DNA of 64,000 bases from Staphylococcus equorum (GTDB lineage Bacteria > Bacillota > Bacilli > Staphylococcales > Staphylococcaceae), in the NCBI RefSeq assembly GCF_029024965.1, contig NZ_CP118982.1:186001-250000 (forward strand), read 5' to 3'. Position 1 is the first letter of the stretch. Each line of letters starts with the position of its first letter. The translations under genes were made by a program, and so were the position numbers. This document shows, in pieces, positions 44,124 through 53,890 of the stretch. Under the pieces are notes generated by a model. That model was given only the letters and a program-made list of their open reading frames with translations, was not told the origin of the DNA and searched no databases.

Positions 44124-44690
44124 CTAAAAGTCATATTGATCATTTTCTTCTTCTATTATTTGTGAATACACTTTGGAGACGCGTAATGTTGAAGTAGCTA
44201 ATTCCTCTATTCTGAATAAGATATCATCATTTACAATCGTACCTTGTGAGAAATCACGTTCTTCGATAAATACATAAGTTTGAATAATGTGTGCCTTCAT
44301 ATAACCTAATATTGGTTTTAATTGTGTTTCAGGAATTAAATAATGCTTAGGCGAACCGGCCGTGGCTATGATTCCGATAACTTTATCTCTAAAAGCGTTA
44401 ACAGGAAGTAAATCAAATACGTTTTTTAAAGTGCCAGGAATTGAAGCTTGGAATATAGGGAAACCAATAAAAATAATATCAGCTTGCATTAAGGCAGTAG
44501 TGAATTCTAAAGTATCCCCTGAATAATCTAAATAATTGCGACCATCACTAAATGACAAATTTAAATTTTTTAAATCAAAAAATTGAATTTCATGTTCTTC
44601 ATGTTGATGAGAAATTGCTTCGTTTAAATATGTCATGGCTGTACTTGTCTTAGAACCGACAGTTGAGCCGGATAGAATTACGATTTTCAT
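44124..44690 (-). CDS. NADPH-dependent FMN reductase family protein
   Basis: 188 residues, flavodoxin-like fold. LSGSTVGSKTSTAMTYLN holds the FMN phosphate loop, and FIGFPIFQASIPGTLKNVFDLLP is the usual second flavin segment. Third gene in the VOC-LLM-reductase operon; it could supply reduced flavin to the upstream monooxygenase. Confidence 0.85.
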   Translation of the reverse strand: MKIVILSGSTVGSKTSTAMTYLNEAISHQHEEHEIQFFDLKNLNLSFSDGRNYLDYSGDTLEFTTALMQADIIFIGFPIFQASIPGTLKNVFDLLPVNAFRDKVIGIIATAGSPKHYLIPETQLKPILGYMKAHIIQTYVFIEERDFSQGTIVNDDILFRIEELATSTLRVSKVYSQIIEEENDQYDF

Positions 44691-44700
44691 GTTAAGTCAC

Positions 44701-45762
44701 CTACTTTTTCAAATGTTTTTTGACTCCAGGTATAATTTCATTACCGATAAGTTCGATATTTTTCATGATTTTATCGAAAGGTACACCACCAAAATCAATT
44801 TGCGCCATAAATCTTTGGTGATTATATAACTCATGTTGGTAAAGTATTTTTTCAATAATTTGCTGTGGACTTCCTACCATTAGGGCATCTCTATAATCAG
44901 GTGTATTTGCAAATTGTTGTTTTGGATAACCAGTTCCTCTTATAAATGACATGCCTACATTAATATGAGGATAAAATTCACGTAAAGCAGCTTGTGTTGT
45001 ATCAGCAGTATAGAATAAACTTGCTGTAGAAACAGGTAATGCTTCAGCGGAATTGTCAAAGCCATATTCTTTGGCAGTTAAACGGTATTCGTCTATAGAA
45101 TTTTTAAATGTCATTGCTGGACCACCTAAAGTTGTAATCATCATCGGAATACCTTGACGACCAGCCTTGATTGCACTAGCAGCAGGACCACCAACTGCTC
45201 TCCAAATTGGTAACACATTATCTATAGGCCTTGGAAAAATTTCCATGTTATTTAAGTCAGGTCTGAACTTACCAGACCAAGTAATTTTATTTGCTTTATT
45301 AAGTTCTAACAGTAAATTTAATTTCTCTTCATAAAGTTCGTCGTAGTTATTTAAATCTAAACCAAATAAATCGAATATACCAGTGCGTGATGCTCTTCCC
45401 GCTACAATTTCTGTGCGACCCTGAGAAATAAGGTCTAGTGTTGCAAAGTCTTCAAAGACTCTAACTGGATCAGCTGCACTAATAATAGAGGATGAACTAG
45501 ATATTTTAATCGTATTTGTTGCTTGTGCGATTGCACCTAAAATAACAGTGTGCGCCTGTGTAGTAAAATGTTCTTGATGGCTTTCACCAACGCCGAAAAC
45601 GTTGATACCTGCTTGTTCGGCTAATTGACTCGCTTCAATTAATTCTTGTATACGTTTTTCAGAACTTACTTTTTCACCTTTATGAGGATTAAGTAAGTGG
45701 TCTCCAAGTGAATAAAGACCAAATTCTAATGGGGTATTTTCATTCATTTTTAATTTAGCCAT
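44701..45762 (-). CDS. LLM-class (luciferase-like) flavin-dependent oxidoreductase
   Basis: 353 residues, bacterial luciferase family. FGVGESHQEHFTTQAHTVILGAIA, RVFEDFATLDLISQGRTEIVAGRASR and the later PIWRAVGGPAASA are typical. AAGGATG precedes the start. It lies between a VOC-fold dioxygenase-like gene and a flavin reductase, consistent with a two-component oxidation of an aromatic or quinone-like compound. Confidence 0.85.
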   Translation of the reverse strand: MAKLKMNENTPLEFGLYSLGDHLLNPHKGEKVSSEKRIQELIEASQLAEQAGINVFGVGESHQEHFTTQAHTVILGAIAQATNTIKISSSSSIISAADPVRVFEDFATLDLISQGRTEIVAGRASRTGIFDLFGLDLNNYDELYEEKLNLLLELNKANKITWSGKFRPDLNNMEIFPRPIDNVLPIWRAVGGPAASAIKAGRQGIPMMITTLGGPAMTFKNSIDEYRLTAKEYGFDNSAEALPVSTASLFYTADTTQAALREFYPHINVGMSFIRGTGYPKQQFANTPDYRDALMVGSPQQIIEKILYQHELYNHQRFMAQIDFGGVPFDKIMKNIELIGNEIIPGVKKHLKK

Positions 45763-45775
45763 AGCGTATCATCCT

Positions 45776-46702
45776 TTATAAATCATGTAGTTTAGACTCT
45801 ATTTCTGTTCTTTGATTTTCCATAAAATCTGGCAAATTGAGTTCTTTACCTAGGTTTTCAATCTCTGTATCAACCGTAAATCCAGGTGAATCAGTTGCAA
45901 ATTCATACATAATACTATTATGTCGATAATAAAGAGATTTGAAAAAGTAGCGATCTATAATGCCACTATTATTTCCTGGGTTATGATCAATTGTGTTTAA
46001 TACGGACTCTAAATTTGAATCTTTTGGCGTGTTCACGGCGATATGATGTACATATCCTTGACCAGGACGCGCACGCTCTCCTTGTTGTTCAATAACTACG
46101 AAATCAGTATACAAACCTTCTTGATCTAATGTCATAACAGTTTCGTCAGTGTCTTGACGAGGTGCATAATTTAGTTCGTTTTTTAAAAAATCGATTGTTG
46201 GTTGAGCTTCACGTACTCTAAGCTCAACAGGTCCCATACCTAATATTTGATGTTGTACAGGAACATCCGCATAAGGATTTTTTCTCCACGTTGTGGGGAT
46301 TTTATAATCATCGTTAACGAGCAATACGATTTCTAGATTATCGACATCTTTAAATAATAGTGCTGGCTGATTTAGATATGTTATATCAGTTGTCGTAATA
46401 TTAGCTTCTGTGAGACGCGACTTGAAATAAGATAGTGCAGCTTCATTTGGGACGAGTAATGATAAACGATGGATAGAATTTGTACCAGGACGGTTCTTAC
46501 CTACATGTGGAATTTCAAAAAAACTTAGTAATGTACCGACAGAGCCAATTTCATCACCGAAAAACAAGTGATACATAGTTGGATTATCTTGGTTCACGGA
46601 TTTTTCTACCAAGCGTAATCCTAATAGTTGAGTGTAGAAGTCTTTGTTTATTTGAGCATCTTTTGTATACATTGAAATGTGATGATGACCGACAATGTTC
46701 AT
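45776..46702 (-). CDS. VOC-family ring-cleaving dioxygenase-like protein (MhqO-like)
   Basis: 308 residues with two glyoxalase-type domains. GHHHISMYTKDAQINKDFYT and YVHHIAVNTPKD carry metal His residues, and EFATDSPGF the Glu. It is like MhqO/MhqA dioxygenases that detoxify quinones. First gene of the operon, whose three products could act on the same electrophile. Confidence 0.82.
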   Translation of the reverse strand: MNIVGHHHISMYTKDAQINKDFYTQLLGLRLVEKSVNQDNPTMYHLFFGDEIGSVGTLLSFFEIPHVGKNRPGTNSIHRLSLLVPNEAALSYFKSRLTEANITTTDITYLNQPALLFKDVDNLEIVLLVNDDYKIPTTWRKNPYADVPVQHQILGMGPVELRVREAQPTIDFLKNELNYAPRQDTDETVMTLDQEGLYTDFVVIEQQGERARPGQGYVHHIAVNTPKDSNLESVLNTIDHNPGNNSGIIDRYFFKSLYYRHNSIMYEFATDSPGFTVDTEIENLGKELNLPDFMENQRTEIESKLHDL

Positions 46703-46902
46703 ATGTGTACCCCCGTATTATGATAATTTCTAGTTTTAATACTCATTACCTATTTAAAAGAAAATAAACCGATGTAGTATAAAAAGTATACTAGTTATCT
46801 ATAATATATGTCGAAAATGGAAAAAAAGCAATAACTGTGAACTAATATAATTTATACATAGTTTTCATTTAAATTATATTAGTTCTATAATTAGTCGAAA
46901 TA

Positions 46903-46947
46903 AAAATAGGCATAGATACATTGAATTACTATGTATCTATGCCTATT
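46903..46947. terminator. Bidirectional terminator region before the GntR gene
   Basis: AAATAGGCATAGATACA / TGTATCTATGCCTATTT hairpin, just after the stop of the minus-strand GntR gene. Confidence 0.85.
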
Positions 46948-46952
46948 TGATG

Positions 46953-47579
46953 TTATTCAGTTTTTTTAAAATCTAAATAATAGAGACTGAATTCTAAATC
47001 ATTTTTTAGGTGTGTTTCTAATAATTCAACAGCTAAATCTATGTCTCTCTTAAAAAGTGCCGCAACAATTTCCTTGTGTTCTTCGATTAATCCAGGGCGA
47101 CGTTGATTAATGACAGTTTGACTAAATAAATAGATAAAACTTTTGTATTTTTGATACGTATCGAGTATAAATTGATTATTTGTAGCTGCAATAATCTTTT
47201 GATGGAACTTGTCATTCGTTTCAATAATTTGATCTTCAGATTCTTTATCGATATTTATTTCGGCATACTTATTTAATTCTTCTAAATCTTCTTTTGTGTA
47301 TACTACCGCTGCTTTTCTTAATGCATAGGTTTCTAATAAAATACGCATTTCAAAAATTTGTCTATATTCTTCACTTGTTGGCATGAAAATATAAGAGTTT
47401 TTAATAAAATATTCTAATTCTAGTTGTTTCAAAGCCTCGCGTATAGGTGTTCTGCTTACATCATACTTCTTAGCAAGTTTAGCTTCTGTAATCTTTTCAT
47501 CTTTTTTCAATTCACCAGAAATAATATCATTTCTAATCTTTTGATAAACAGTTAATTCATTAGTGTTCAATTTCTTCAC
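46953..47579 (-). CDS. GntR-family (FCD/FadR) regulator of the acid-sugar operon
   Basis: 208 residues. Winged HTH (about 10-75, TEAKLAKKYDVSRTPIREALKQLE) and an all-helical FCD effector domain (80-205) with metal-binding-type Asp and His residues (NDKFHQKII, EEHKEIVAAL). It is divergent from the acid-sugar operon; the 107-base gap holds TGTATACA palindromes that it probably binds. Confidence 0.88.
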   Translation of the reverse strand: MKKLNTNELTVYQKIRNDIISGELKKDEKITEAKLAKKYDVSRTPIREALKQLELEYFIKNSYIFMPTSEEYRQIFEMRILLETYALRKAAVVYTKEDLEELNKYAEINIDKESEDQIIETNDKFHQKIIAATNNQFILDTYQKYKSFIYLFSQTVINQRRPGLIEEHKEIVAALFKRDIDLAVELLETHLKNDLEFSLYYLDFKKTE

Positions 47580-47618
47580 CTCATTATCATAAGTGTACTA
47601 TAAATAATTCTTTGTATA

Positions 47619-47650
47619 AATGTATACATTTTAACTGTTTTAGTATACAA
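47619..47650. promoter_or_regulatory. Putative GntR operators
   Basis: AATGTATACATT (47619-47630, perfect palindrome) and AGTATACAA (47642-47650), 22 bases apart, between the divergent regulator and operon. Confidence 0.6.
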
Positions 47651-47657
47651 TAATGTT

Positions 47658-47671
47658 TGTAAACGTTTTCA
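47658..47671. promoter_or_regulatory. cre site before the acid-sugar operon
   Basis: TGTAAACGTTTTCA is a full match to TGWAARCGYTWNCW. It ends on the first base of the AGGAGG ribosome site, so CcpA would block elongation. Confidence 0.7.
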
Positions 47672-47685
47672 GGAGGGTGTAATTT

Positions 47686-48561
47686 ATGAAAATAGGATTT
47701 ATTGGTCTCGGTATAATGGGAAAACCAATGGTTAAGAATTACTTGAAAGAGAATGTGACGGTTCTCGTTAATGATTTGAATAAAGAAGCAGAAGCAGAAG
47801 CTATTAATGAGGGGGCACAAGCAGTATCTGTAAAACAAATGGCTCAAGAAGTAGATCACATTATTACTTCATTACCTAATGGTGAAATTGTAAAAGCAGT
47901 TTTATACAGCGGAAAAGATGCAATTTTAAATCAGTCAGATATTAGTGTTCAGACAGTCGTTGATACAAGTTCGTTAACGCCAAATGAGTCGTTAGAGATA
48001 AGTAAAGTTTTGAAAGAAAAGCAAATTAAATATATAGATGCACCTGTAAGTGGCGGTGAGCCATTAGCAATTACTGGTGAACTCTCAGTCATGATTGGTT
48101 GTGATGAATCAGATTTAGAAATCGTTCAGAGCGTTCTAAAACCTATTGCAAAATCTGTGATAAGAGTCGGTGATGTCGGTGCAGGAAGTGTTGTTAAACT
48201 GGCTAATCAGATTATAGTAAATACAAATATTGCAGCACTTTCTGAAGCAGTTGTACTTGCGAAAAAATTTGATATTGACTTAGAAAGCATGCATGAAGCA
48301 ATTAAAGATGGCCTTGCAGGTTCAAATGTTATGGAAGCAAAATTTCCTAAGATGATTGAAGAAGATTATCAACCTGGTGGCACACTTAATATAAACCTGA
48401 AAGATATGAAGAATGTAAGTTCGACAGCAGATACAGTTGGACTAACACTACCTTTAGCAAATCAAGTCAAAGAAATATATAAATCAGAAGTAGCCCAAGG
48501 GAATGGTACAAATGATCATTCTGGTATTATAAAATATTTTGAAAAAATTAATAATATATAG
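47686..48561 (+). CDS. 3-hydroxyacid dehydrogenase (LtnD/GarR-like)
   Basis: 291 residues, 3-hydroxyisobutyrate dehydrogenase family. IGFIGLGIMGKPMVKNYL is the Rossmann motif, DAPVSGGEPLA the substrate loop, and GSVVKLANQIIV carries the catalytic Lys. Beside a four-carbon acid-sugar kinase it is likely to oxidise threonate or erythronate (LtnD/DenD role) before phosphorylation. First gene of the operon. Confidence 0.85.
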   Translation: MKIGFIGLGIMGKPMVKNYLKENVTVLVNDLNKEAEAEAINEGAQAVSVKQMAQEVDHIITSLPNGEIVKAVLYSGKDAILNQSDISVQTVVDTSSLTPNESLEISKVLKEKQIKYIDAPVSGGEPLAITGELSVMIGCDESDLEIVQSVLKPIAKSVIRVGDVGAGSVVKLANQIIVNTNIAALSEAVVLAKKFDIDLESMHEAIKDGLAGSNVMEAKFPKMIEEDYQPGGTLNINLKDMKNVSSTADTVGLTLPLANQVKEIYKSEVAQGNGTNDHSGIIKYFEKINNI

Positions 48562-48574
48562 ATGAGGTGAGAAA

Positions 48575-49957
48575 GTGCTAACTGAAGATTTAATTAATCA
48601 AACAAACAATGACGAGATTCATAAGCAATTGGATGACTTTAAATATAAAATCATAGTTTTGGATGATGATCCAACTGGTACACAAACAGTTAAAGACTTA
48701 CCTGTGTATACAGATTGGTCGGAAGATTTAATTGAAGATGGATTTAACCAAGAGAATCATATGTTTTATATATTAACTAATTCTAGAGCATTGAATGAAC
48801 AAGAAACGACAAAATTGCATCAGGAAATTAGTCGAAATATAGAATTGGTTTCTCGACGTTTAGACTACCCTTTTATTGTAATTAGTAGGGGCGATTCCAC
48901 TCTAAGAGGTCACTTTTATTTAGAACCTAAGGTCTTAAGTGATGCCTCAGAAAAAGCATTTGATGCGGTGTTTTATTTACCTGAATTTTTTGAAGGTGAG
49001 AGGTATACATATAACGGCGTCCATTATCTTAAAGAAGATGGGAAATACACTCCTGTTTCTGAAAGTGAATTTGCAAATGATACTACATTTGGTTTTGAAT
49101 CCCAAACGATGGCAGATTTTATAGAAGAGAAGAGTTTTGGTGACGTTAAAGCTGAAAATGTATACCATATTACGTTATCTCAAATAAGAGAAAGAAATAA
49201 AGAAAGTATATTACAAACATTTCACGCAGTATCAAACTTTGATGCAGTCGTGGTAGATGCATTAAATGATGAAGATATGGATTATTTTGTATCTTGTTTA
49301 ACAGCATTTTTAGCGAATGATGATAAGAAATTTATGTTTAGAACAGCTGCATCGTTTGTGAAATCGATGTGTCAGACTCCAGGTGAAATCATTAATCTAA
49401 ATCAGTTTAGTAATAATAACCATGGCGGTTTGATTATCGTTGGATCACATGTGAAAAAAACATCATCACAATTACACCATTTACTAAACAACACTCATAT
49501 CACACCAATTGAATTTGATGTTAAATCAGTTACTAAGGCAGATTTAAACGTATATATAGACGAAAGAATTCAAGAAGTAGAAGCATTAATTAAAAATAGT
49601 AAAGATGTGGTTGTTTATACTTCTAGAGATGTTATTAAGACTGAAGATTTAACAAATAATTTAGGGATTTCTACAAATATTTCAAATGCTTTGGTAGAAA
49701 TTGTAAGGGGCTTAAGCATAAAACCAAAGTTTATTATTGCCAAAGGCGGAATCACTTCTAGTGATGTTGCCACTAAAGGATTGGAAATTAAAAAAGCACA
49801 AGTAATTGGGCAAATAACGCAAGGCGTACCTGTGTGGCTGACTGGTGAAGAAGCAAAGTATTCTAATATGCCTTATGTTATTTTCCCGGGAAATATTGGT
49901 AGTACTAATACGTTAACAAATGTATACAAAATGAACAGTAGTATAAAAGAGAATTAG
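48575..49957 (+). CDS. Four-carbon acid sugar kinase (DUF1537/OtnK family)
   Basis: 460 residues from GTG with GAGGTG upstream. VLDDDPTGTQTVKDL and RGDSTLRGH at the N-terminus, and a C-terminal nucleotide-binding part with KGGITSSDVATKGL and FPGNIGS, are the two standard domains of the family. Phosphorylates 3-oxo-tetronate or D-threonate. Its partner aldolase/decarboxylase (OtnC) and isomerase (OtnI) are absent from this operon. Confidence 0.87.
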   Translation: MLTEDLINQTNNDEIHKQLDDFKYKIIVLDDDPTGTQTVKDLPVYTDWSEDLIEDGFNQENHMFYILTNSRALNEQETTKLHQEISRNIELVSRRLDYPFIVISRGDSTLRGHFYLEPKVLSDASEKAFDAVFYLPEFFEGERYTYNGVHYLKEDGKYTPVSESEFANDTTFGFESQTMADFIEEKSFGDVKAENVYHITLSQIRERNKESILQTFHAVSNFDAVVVDALNDEDMDYFVSCLTAFLANDDKKFMFRTAASFVKSMCQTPGEIINLNQFSNNNHGGLIIVGSHVKKTSSQLHHLLNNTHITPIEFDVKSVTKADLNVYIDERIQEVEALIKNSKDVVVYTSRDVIKTEDLTNNLGISTNISNALVEIVRGLSIKPKFIIAKGGITSSDVATKGLEIKKAQVIGQITQGVPVWLTGEEAKYSNMPYVIFPGNIGSTNTLTNVYKMNSSIKEN

Positions 49958-49973
49958 AAGGTAGGGAGATAAA

Positions 49974-51335
49974 ATGATGGGAGAAATGTGGCCATTAATT
50001 GCTGTAGTAATAGGGGTACTTATATTATTAATGTTAATTATTTGGCTTAAATTAAATACATTTATTGCATTAATCATTACTTCAATGGTAACAGGTATCT
50101 TGCTAGGTATGCCTTTAGACACGATTGTCACTACTATTGAAAAAGGGATGGGCGATACTTTAGGACATATTGCAATTATCTTTGGTCTCGGGTCCATTTT
50201 AGGAAAACTGTTATCTGACGGTGGTGGAGCAACACGTATTGCAGACACACTTATAAACGTTTTTGGCGAAAAATATGTGACCTGGGCTATGATTATTGCT
50301 TCATTTATTATTGGTATTTCGTTATTTTTAGAGGTAGCGTTTGTATTATTAATTCCATTAGTATTTACATTAGCAAAAAGAATGGAAATATCGAATTTAA
50401 AAGTCGGCTTACCAATGGCAACATCAATTGCTATAACACATGGATTTTTACCACCTCATCCAGGTCCTGTAGCGATTTCCGAAGCTGTTAATGCAAATAT
50501 TGGTTATGTGCTAATGTATGGAATCATTATTGGAATTCCGTTAGCGATTATTGTTGGCGGAACATTTCCTTTAATTGCACATAAACTGACACCAGAAGCT
50601 TTTAAAAGAGAAGGTAATCAAGCAGCAGTTGGAGAAATGAAGGAATACGATCAAGATCAATTACCTAGTTTTGGTATTAGTCTACTAACAGCACTTGCTC
50701 CAGTTATATTGATGTTATTGGCGACAGTGGTACAACTCATTACGGGTAATGATGATGGTAACGCCAAAGGATTTGAAGGTTTTATTTACTTTATTGGTAC
50801 TTCTGTAACTGCAATGCTTATCGCTGTGTTGTTTGCGATATATACAATGGGAATTAGACGTAAACAAACAATGAAGGAAATTATGGACACTGTTGCTAAC
50901 GCAATTACACCAATTGCTATGTTAATACTTATCATTGGTGGTGGAGGAACATTCAAGCAAATATTGATCGATGGCGGTGTTGGTGACACTATATCAGAAA
51001 TATTTAAAGGCACAGAAATGTCACCGATTATTCTTGCGTGGTTGGCCGCTGCTTTATTACGTACAGCATTAGGCTCTACAACAGTAGCAGCGATTTCTTC
51101 AGTAGGAATTGTATTACCATTATTGCAAACAGCAGATGTGAATATTTCCTTAGTAGTATTAGCAATTGGGGCAGGAAGTATTTTCTGTTCTCATGTTAAT
51201 GACGCAGGTTTCTGGATGTTCAAAGAATACTTTGGTTTAACTATGAAAGAAACATTTTTAACATGGACGCTATTAGAGTCTATCTTATCTGTGGTAGGTC
51301 TTATCTTAATATTAATCACAAATTTAATTATATGA
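49974..51335 (+). CDS. GntP-family acid-sugar permease
   Basis: 453 residues with about twelve membrane helices. GLGSILGKLLSDGGGATRIADTLI, HGFLPPHPGPVAISEAVNA and SHVNDAGFWMFKEYFGL are GntP hallmarks. GTAGGGAG precedes the start. It should import the tetronate used by the two upstream enzymes. Confidence 0.9.
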   Translation: MMGEMWPLIAVVIGVLILLMLIIWLKLNTFIALIITSMVTGILLGMPLDTIVTTIEKGMGDTLGHIAIIFGLGSILGKLLSDGGGATRIADTLINVFGEKYVTWAMIIASFIIGISLFLEVAFVLLIPLVFTLAKRMEISNLKVGLPMATSIAITHGFLPPHPGPVAISEAVNANIGYVLMYGIIIGIPLAIIVGGTFPLIAHKLTPEAFKREGNQAAVGEMKEYDQDQLPSFGISLLTALAPVILMLLATVVQLITGNDDGNAKGFEGFIYFIGTSVTAMLIAVLFAIYTMGIRRKQTMKEIMDTVANAITPIAMLILIIGGGGTFKQILIDGGVGDTISEIFKGTEMSPIILAWLAAALLRTALGSTTVAAISSVGIVLPLLQTADVNISLVVLAIGAGSIFCSHVNDAGFWMFKEYFGLTMKETFLTWTLLESILSVVGLILILITNLII

Positions 51336-51356
51336 TATTAATTGTTAACCAAAATA

Positions 51357-51410
51357 AAAAATCCCTTCATAAACAATCACTTGAATGTGATTGCTATGAA
51401 GGGATTTTAT
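51357..51410. terminator. Bidirectional terminator between gntP-like and HrtA-like genes
   Basis: AAAATCCCTTCATA / TATGAAGGGATTTT hairpin with an inner CAATCAC/GTGATTG stem. Confidence 0.85.
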
Positions 51411-52087
51411 TATGATTTGTTGTCCTGAGTCAGCGTAAGCATACCATCTTCCATGTGATATACGCTATCACAATACTCTGTTAGTCGCTCATCATGCGTA
51501 ACGACGATACAAGTTTTGTTTTGTTCCATCGTTTGTTCTTTCAAAATTTTCATTACTTCCATTGCATTATTCGTGTCTAATGAAGCGGTTGGTTCATCAG
51601 CTAGAATAATTGATGGTTTTGTATAAAGTGCTTTAGCAATCGCAACGCGTTGCTTTTGTCCACCAGATATTTCACTTGGAAGTTTATTCTCAAGCACCGC
51701 AATATCTAGTTGCTTAACAAGTTGATTATAACTTGCTTCATCTAGCACATCTTTTTTCTGTTTTTGTAGTAACTTAAATTGCTGTTTTACATTTAGAAAT
51801 GGTACAAGATTCGTAGCTTGAAGAATAAAACCAATTTCTTGCATCCTCGTTTTTGCTAATTCTTTTAACGACAGTTGAGAAACGTGTTTATCATTGATGA
51901 TAATTTCACCAGATGTAGGTGTTTGTAATGCGCCGGCCATTGTTAGAAACGTACTTTTTCCAGAACCAGAGGGTCCGATAATGGCAATTAGTTCATTTTT
52001 ATTAAATTTTAAAGATGTAGGTTTTACAGCTTCAATTGTTTGATTCCCGTCTTTAAAGCTTTTAGTGACGTTTTTAAATTCTAGCAT
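51410..52087 (-). CDS. HrtA-like ABC transporter ATPase
   Basis: 225 residues, MacB/LolD type. Walker A GPSGSGKST (about 37-45), signature ISGGQKQRVAIAKAL (about 139-153), Walker B IILADEPTASLD and H-loop VVTHDE. It pairs with the upstream FtsX-type permease. Similar to the heme-stress exporter HrtA, but no HssRS two-component genes are near, so the substrate is uncertain. Confidence 0.85.
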   Translation of the reverse strand: MLEFKNVTKSFKDGNQTIEAVKPTSLKFNKNELIAIIGPSGSGKSTFLTMAGALQTPTSGEIIINDKHVSQLSLKELAKTRMQEIGFILQATNLVPFLNVKQQFKLLQKQKKDVLDEASYNQLVKQLDIAVLENKLPSEISGGQKQRVAIAKALYTKPSIILADEPTASLDTNNAMEVMKILKEQTMEQNKTCIVVTHDERLTEYCDSVYHMEDGMLTLTQDNKS

Positions 52088-52104
52088 TTATTATACACTC
52101 CTAT

Positions 52105-53154
52105 TTATCCTATTGCCTTGAGTGGATCTACTTTTCTAATCGTCAATATCGAGAAGAGGCTACCTAATAGAGAAACTATGATAAGGACGACGCCGTATAC
52201 TAATAATGTAGTAACATCAAATTTAACCGGGACTACACTTGGTAAAAAGGCGCCGGTCAGTAAAGTTAGCGCCAGTCCAATTAATGTACCAATCATTGCA
52301 ATGATGAATGTTTGTGATAATACAACTTTTGCTAAATATCCATTTGTGAAACCTTGTGCCTTTAATACACCGAATAAATTTGTTTTTTGTAACGTAATGA
52401 CATATAAAAAAATGCCAATCACTGTTGCAGAAATAATAAATAAGAACGTGATCATAAAGTTTAAAGTTAAGTTTTGAGCTTGATAACCTGGTAAATTTTC
52501 AACGAAACTTTCAATTTCTATAGCTTCTAAATCACTATTTAAATCTTGCTTATTCCAATTTTTATCTTTGACCACGACCGCATTGGTTGTATCTTTATCC
52601 AATGAAGGGTTAATTTTTTGTATTGTACTATTATTAGAAAATAGGACTGGCGAGGCATTGTATTTAGCACTTTCACTAAAGCCTACAATTTCCAATTTTT
52701 CATCTGATTGTGATAACGATAATTTATCTCCTATTTTAAACCCTTTATCTTTTAAAGTTTCATCCGCCACTACTTCATTGTCAGATTTTACTTTTTTGCC
52801 TTCTATCATATCAGGTACTAGGAAAGAATCAGAAGTGACACCAAATAGTAAGGCATTTTCTTCTGCATTACCATTAGAAGCGATAACACCAGTCTGTTTT
52901 AAAGTCGTTTGTTTATCATATGTATTTCTGACATCATCTTTATTGAACGAAGACTGTTCTACAGTTTCATTTGCATCTTTATTTAATACAATAGCATCGG
53001 CTTGCCATTTATCGATGCCTTCTCTATTCATATTCATCAGACCGCTTGCTAAGCCGGATAAAAGGAAAAGTAGGTAACTGATCATAATTAAGACACCGAT
53101 AATCAAGCTGAATTTCAACTTGTTACGCTTAATTTCATTCCATGCTAAAAACAT
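52105..53154 (-). CDS. HrtB-like FtsX/MacB-type permease
   Basis: 349 residues: one N-terminal helix (about 14-38), a large outside domain (40-225), then three helices with the FtsX-type core (230-345) ending RKVDPLKAIG. Length and layout match HrtB/DevC permeases. Together with the ATPase it forms a complete small exporter. Confidence 0.84.
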   Translation of the reverse strand: MFLAWNEIKRNKLKFSLIIGVLIMISYLLFLLSGLASGLMNMNREGIDKWQADAIVLNKDANETVEQSSFNKDDVRNTYDKQTTLKQTGVIASNGNAEENALLFGVTSDSFLVPDMIEGKKVKSDNEVVADETLKDKGFKIGDKLSLSQSDEKLEIVGFSESAKYNASPVLFSNNSTIQKINPSLDKDTTNAVVVKDKNWNKQDLNSDLEAIEIESFVENLPGYQAQNLTLNFMITFLFIISATVIGIFLYVITLQKTNLFGVLKAQGFTNGYLAKVVLSQTFIIAMIGTLIGLALTLLTGAFLPSVVPVKFDVTTLLVYGVVLIIVSLLGSLFSILTIRKVDPLKAIG

Positions 53155-53329
53155 AAATTACCTCCTATGTGTTAATTGCGATTATATTTATATAAATTAA
53201 AAAATTCATTTTCAACTTACTTGTTTTATAAAGCTTACTTCTATCATAACCTATTAAAAAATAAGATGTATTCATTTTCTATGTAAAAAAGACAGTGTAT
53301 CTTGAATCGTAGATTATTTAATGAAAGAC

Positions 53330-53366
53330 AAAACACTTGTATAAGCATTGCTTATACAAGTGCTTT
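53330..53366 (-). terminator. Terminator of the PNPOx-like gene
   Basis: CACTTGTATAAGC / GCTTATACAAGTG perfect hairpin with TTTTG on the minus-strand side. Confidence 0.75.
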
Positions 53367-53371
53367 GAAAA

Positions 53372-53800
53372 TTAATCTTCAAAATTAATAGTTTGTGGTT
53401 CATCTAATGTTTTATCATTCATTATCTTAATAGATTGTGGCTGAGCTTTAACTACGCATAATTCTGGGTCAGTTTTGTTATCGAAAAACGATTTGTCTTG
53501 ATTTTGCCATAACCAATCAATTGTTTCTTGGTCTTGAGCAATTGATAATGTGGCATCAATTTCTAGAAAACTACGATTATTTGTGTCATCGTAACCAATT
53601 AAAATATGTGCACGTGGATTTGACTCAATTTCGTCAATTTTTATTGAGTTAACATTTGTTTTTGTATAAAGCGTGTTACCGTCATTATAAAAAATCATAT
53701 ATCTACTGTTAGGCACATTATTATATGCGGTAGATAGCACTCCGACACGTGATGTATTAAGTATTTCATTAATCTTGTTAGTTAAATTAGTATTATCCAT
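53372..53800 (-). CDS. Pyridoxamine 5'-phosphate oxidase-like flavin-binding protein
   Basis: 142 residues, split-barrel fold of the general stress protein 26 type. VGVLSTAYNNVPNSRYM and ARAHILIGYDD are usual early segments. Probably binds FMN or F420-like flavin; function not defined. It stands alone. Confidence 0.78.
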   Translation of the reverse strand: MDNTNLTNKINEILNTSRVGVLSTAYNNVPNSRYMIFYNDGNTLYTKTNVNSIKIDEIESNPRAHILIGYDDTNNRSFLEIDATLSIAQDQETIDWLWQNQDKSFFDNKTDPELCVVKAQPQSIKIMNDKTLDEPQTINFED

Positions 53801-53890
53801 ATATAAATCACCTCTGTTTGCTTTATTCCCTAATAATGATATTTAAAAACTAAATTCCGAAAAAACTAATGAAGTTCAATTAGATAATAA

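Noticed and set aside
47587..47859. Minus-strand 90-residue frame across the GntR/dehydrogenase gap
   Set aside because: Overlaps the operators and the dehydrogenase start; no ribosome site.
52568..53077. 169-residue plus-strand frame opposite the HrtB-like permease
   Set aside because: Shadow of the permease's extracellular domain; lacks any recognisable motif and ribosome site.
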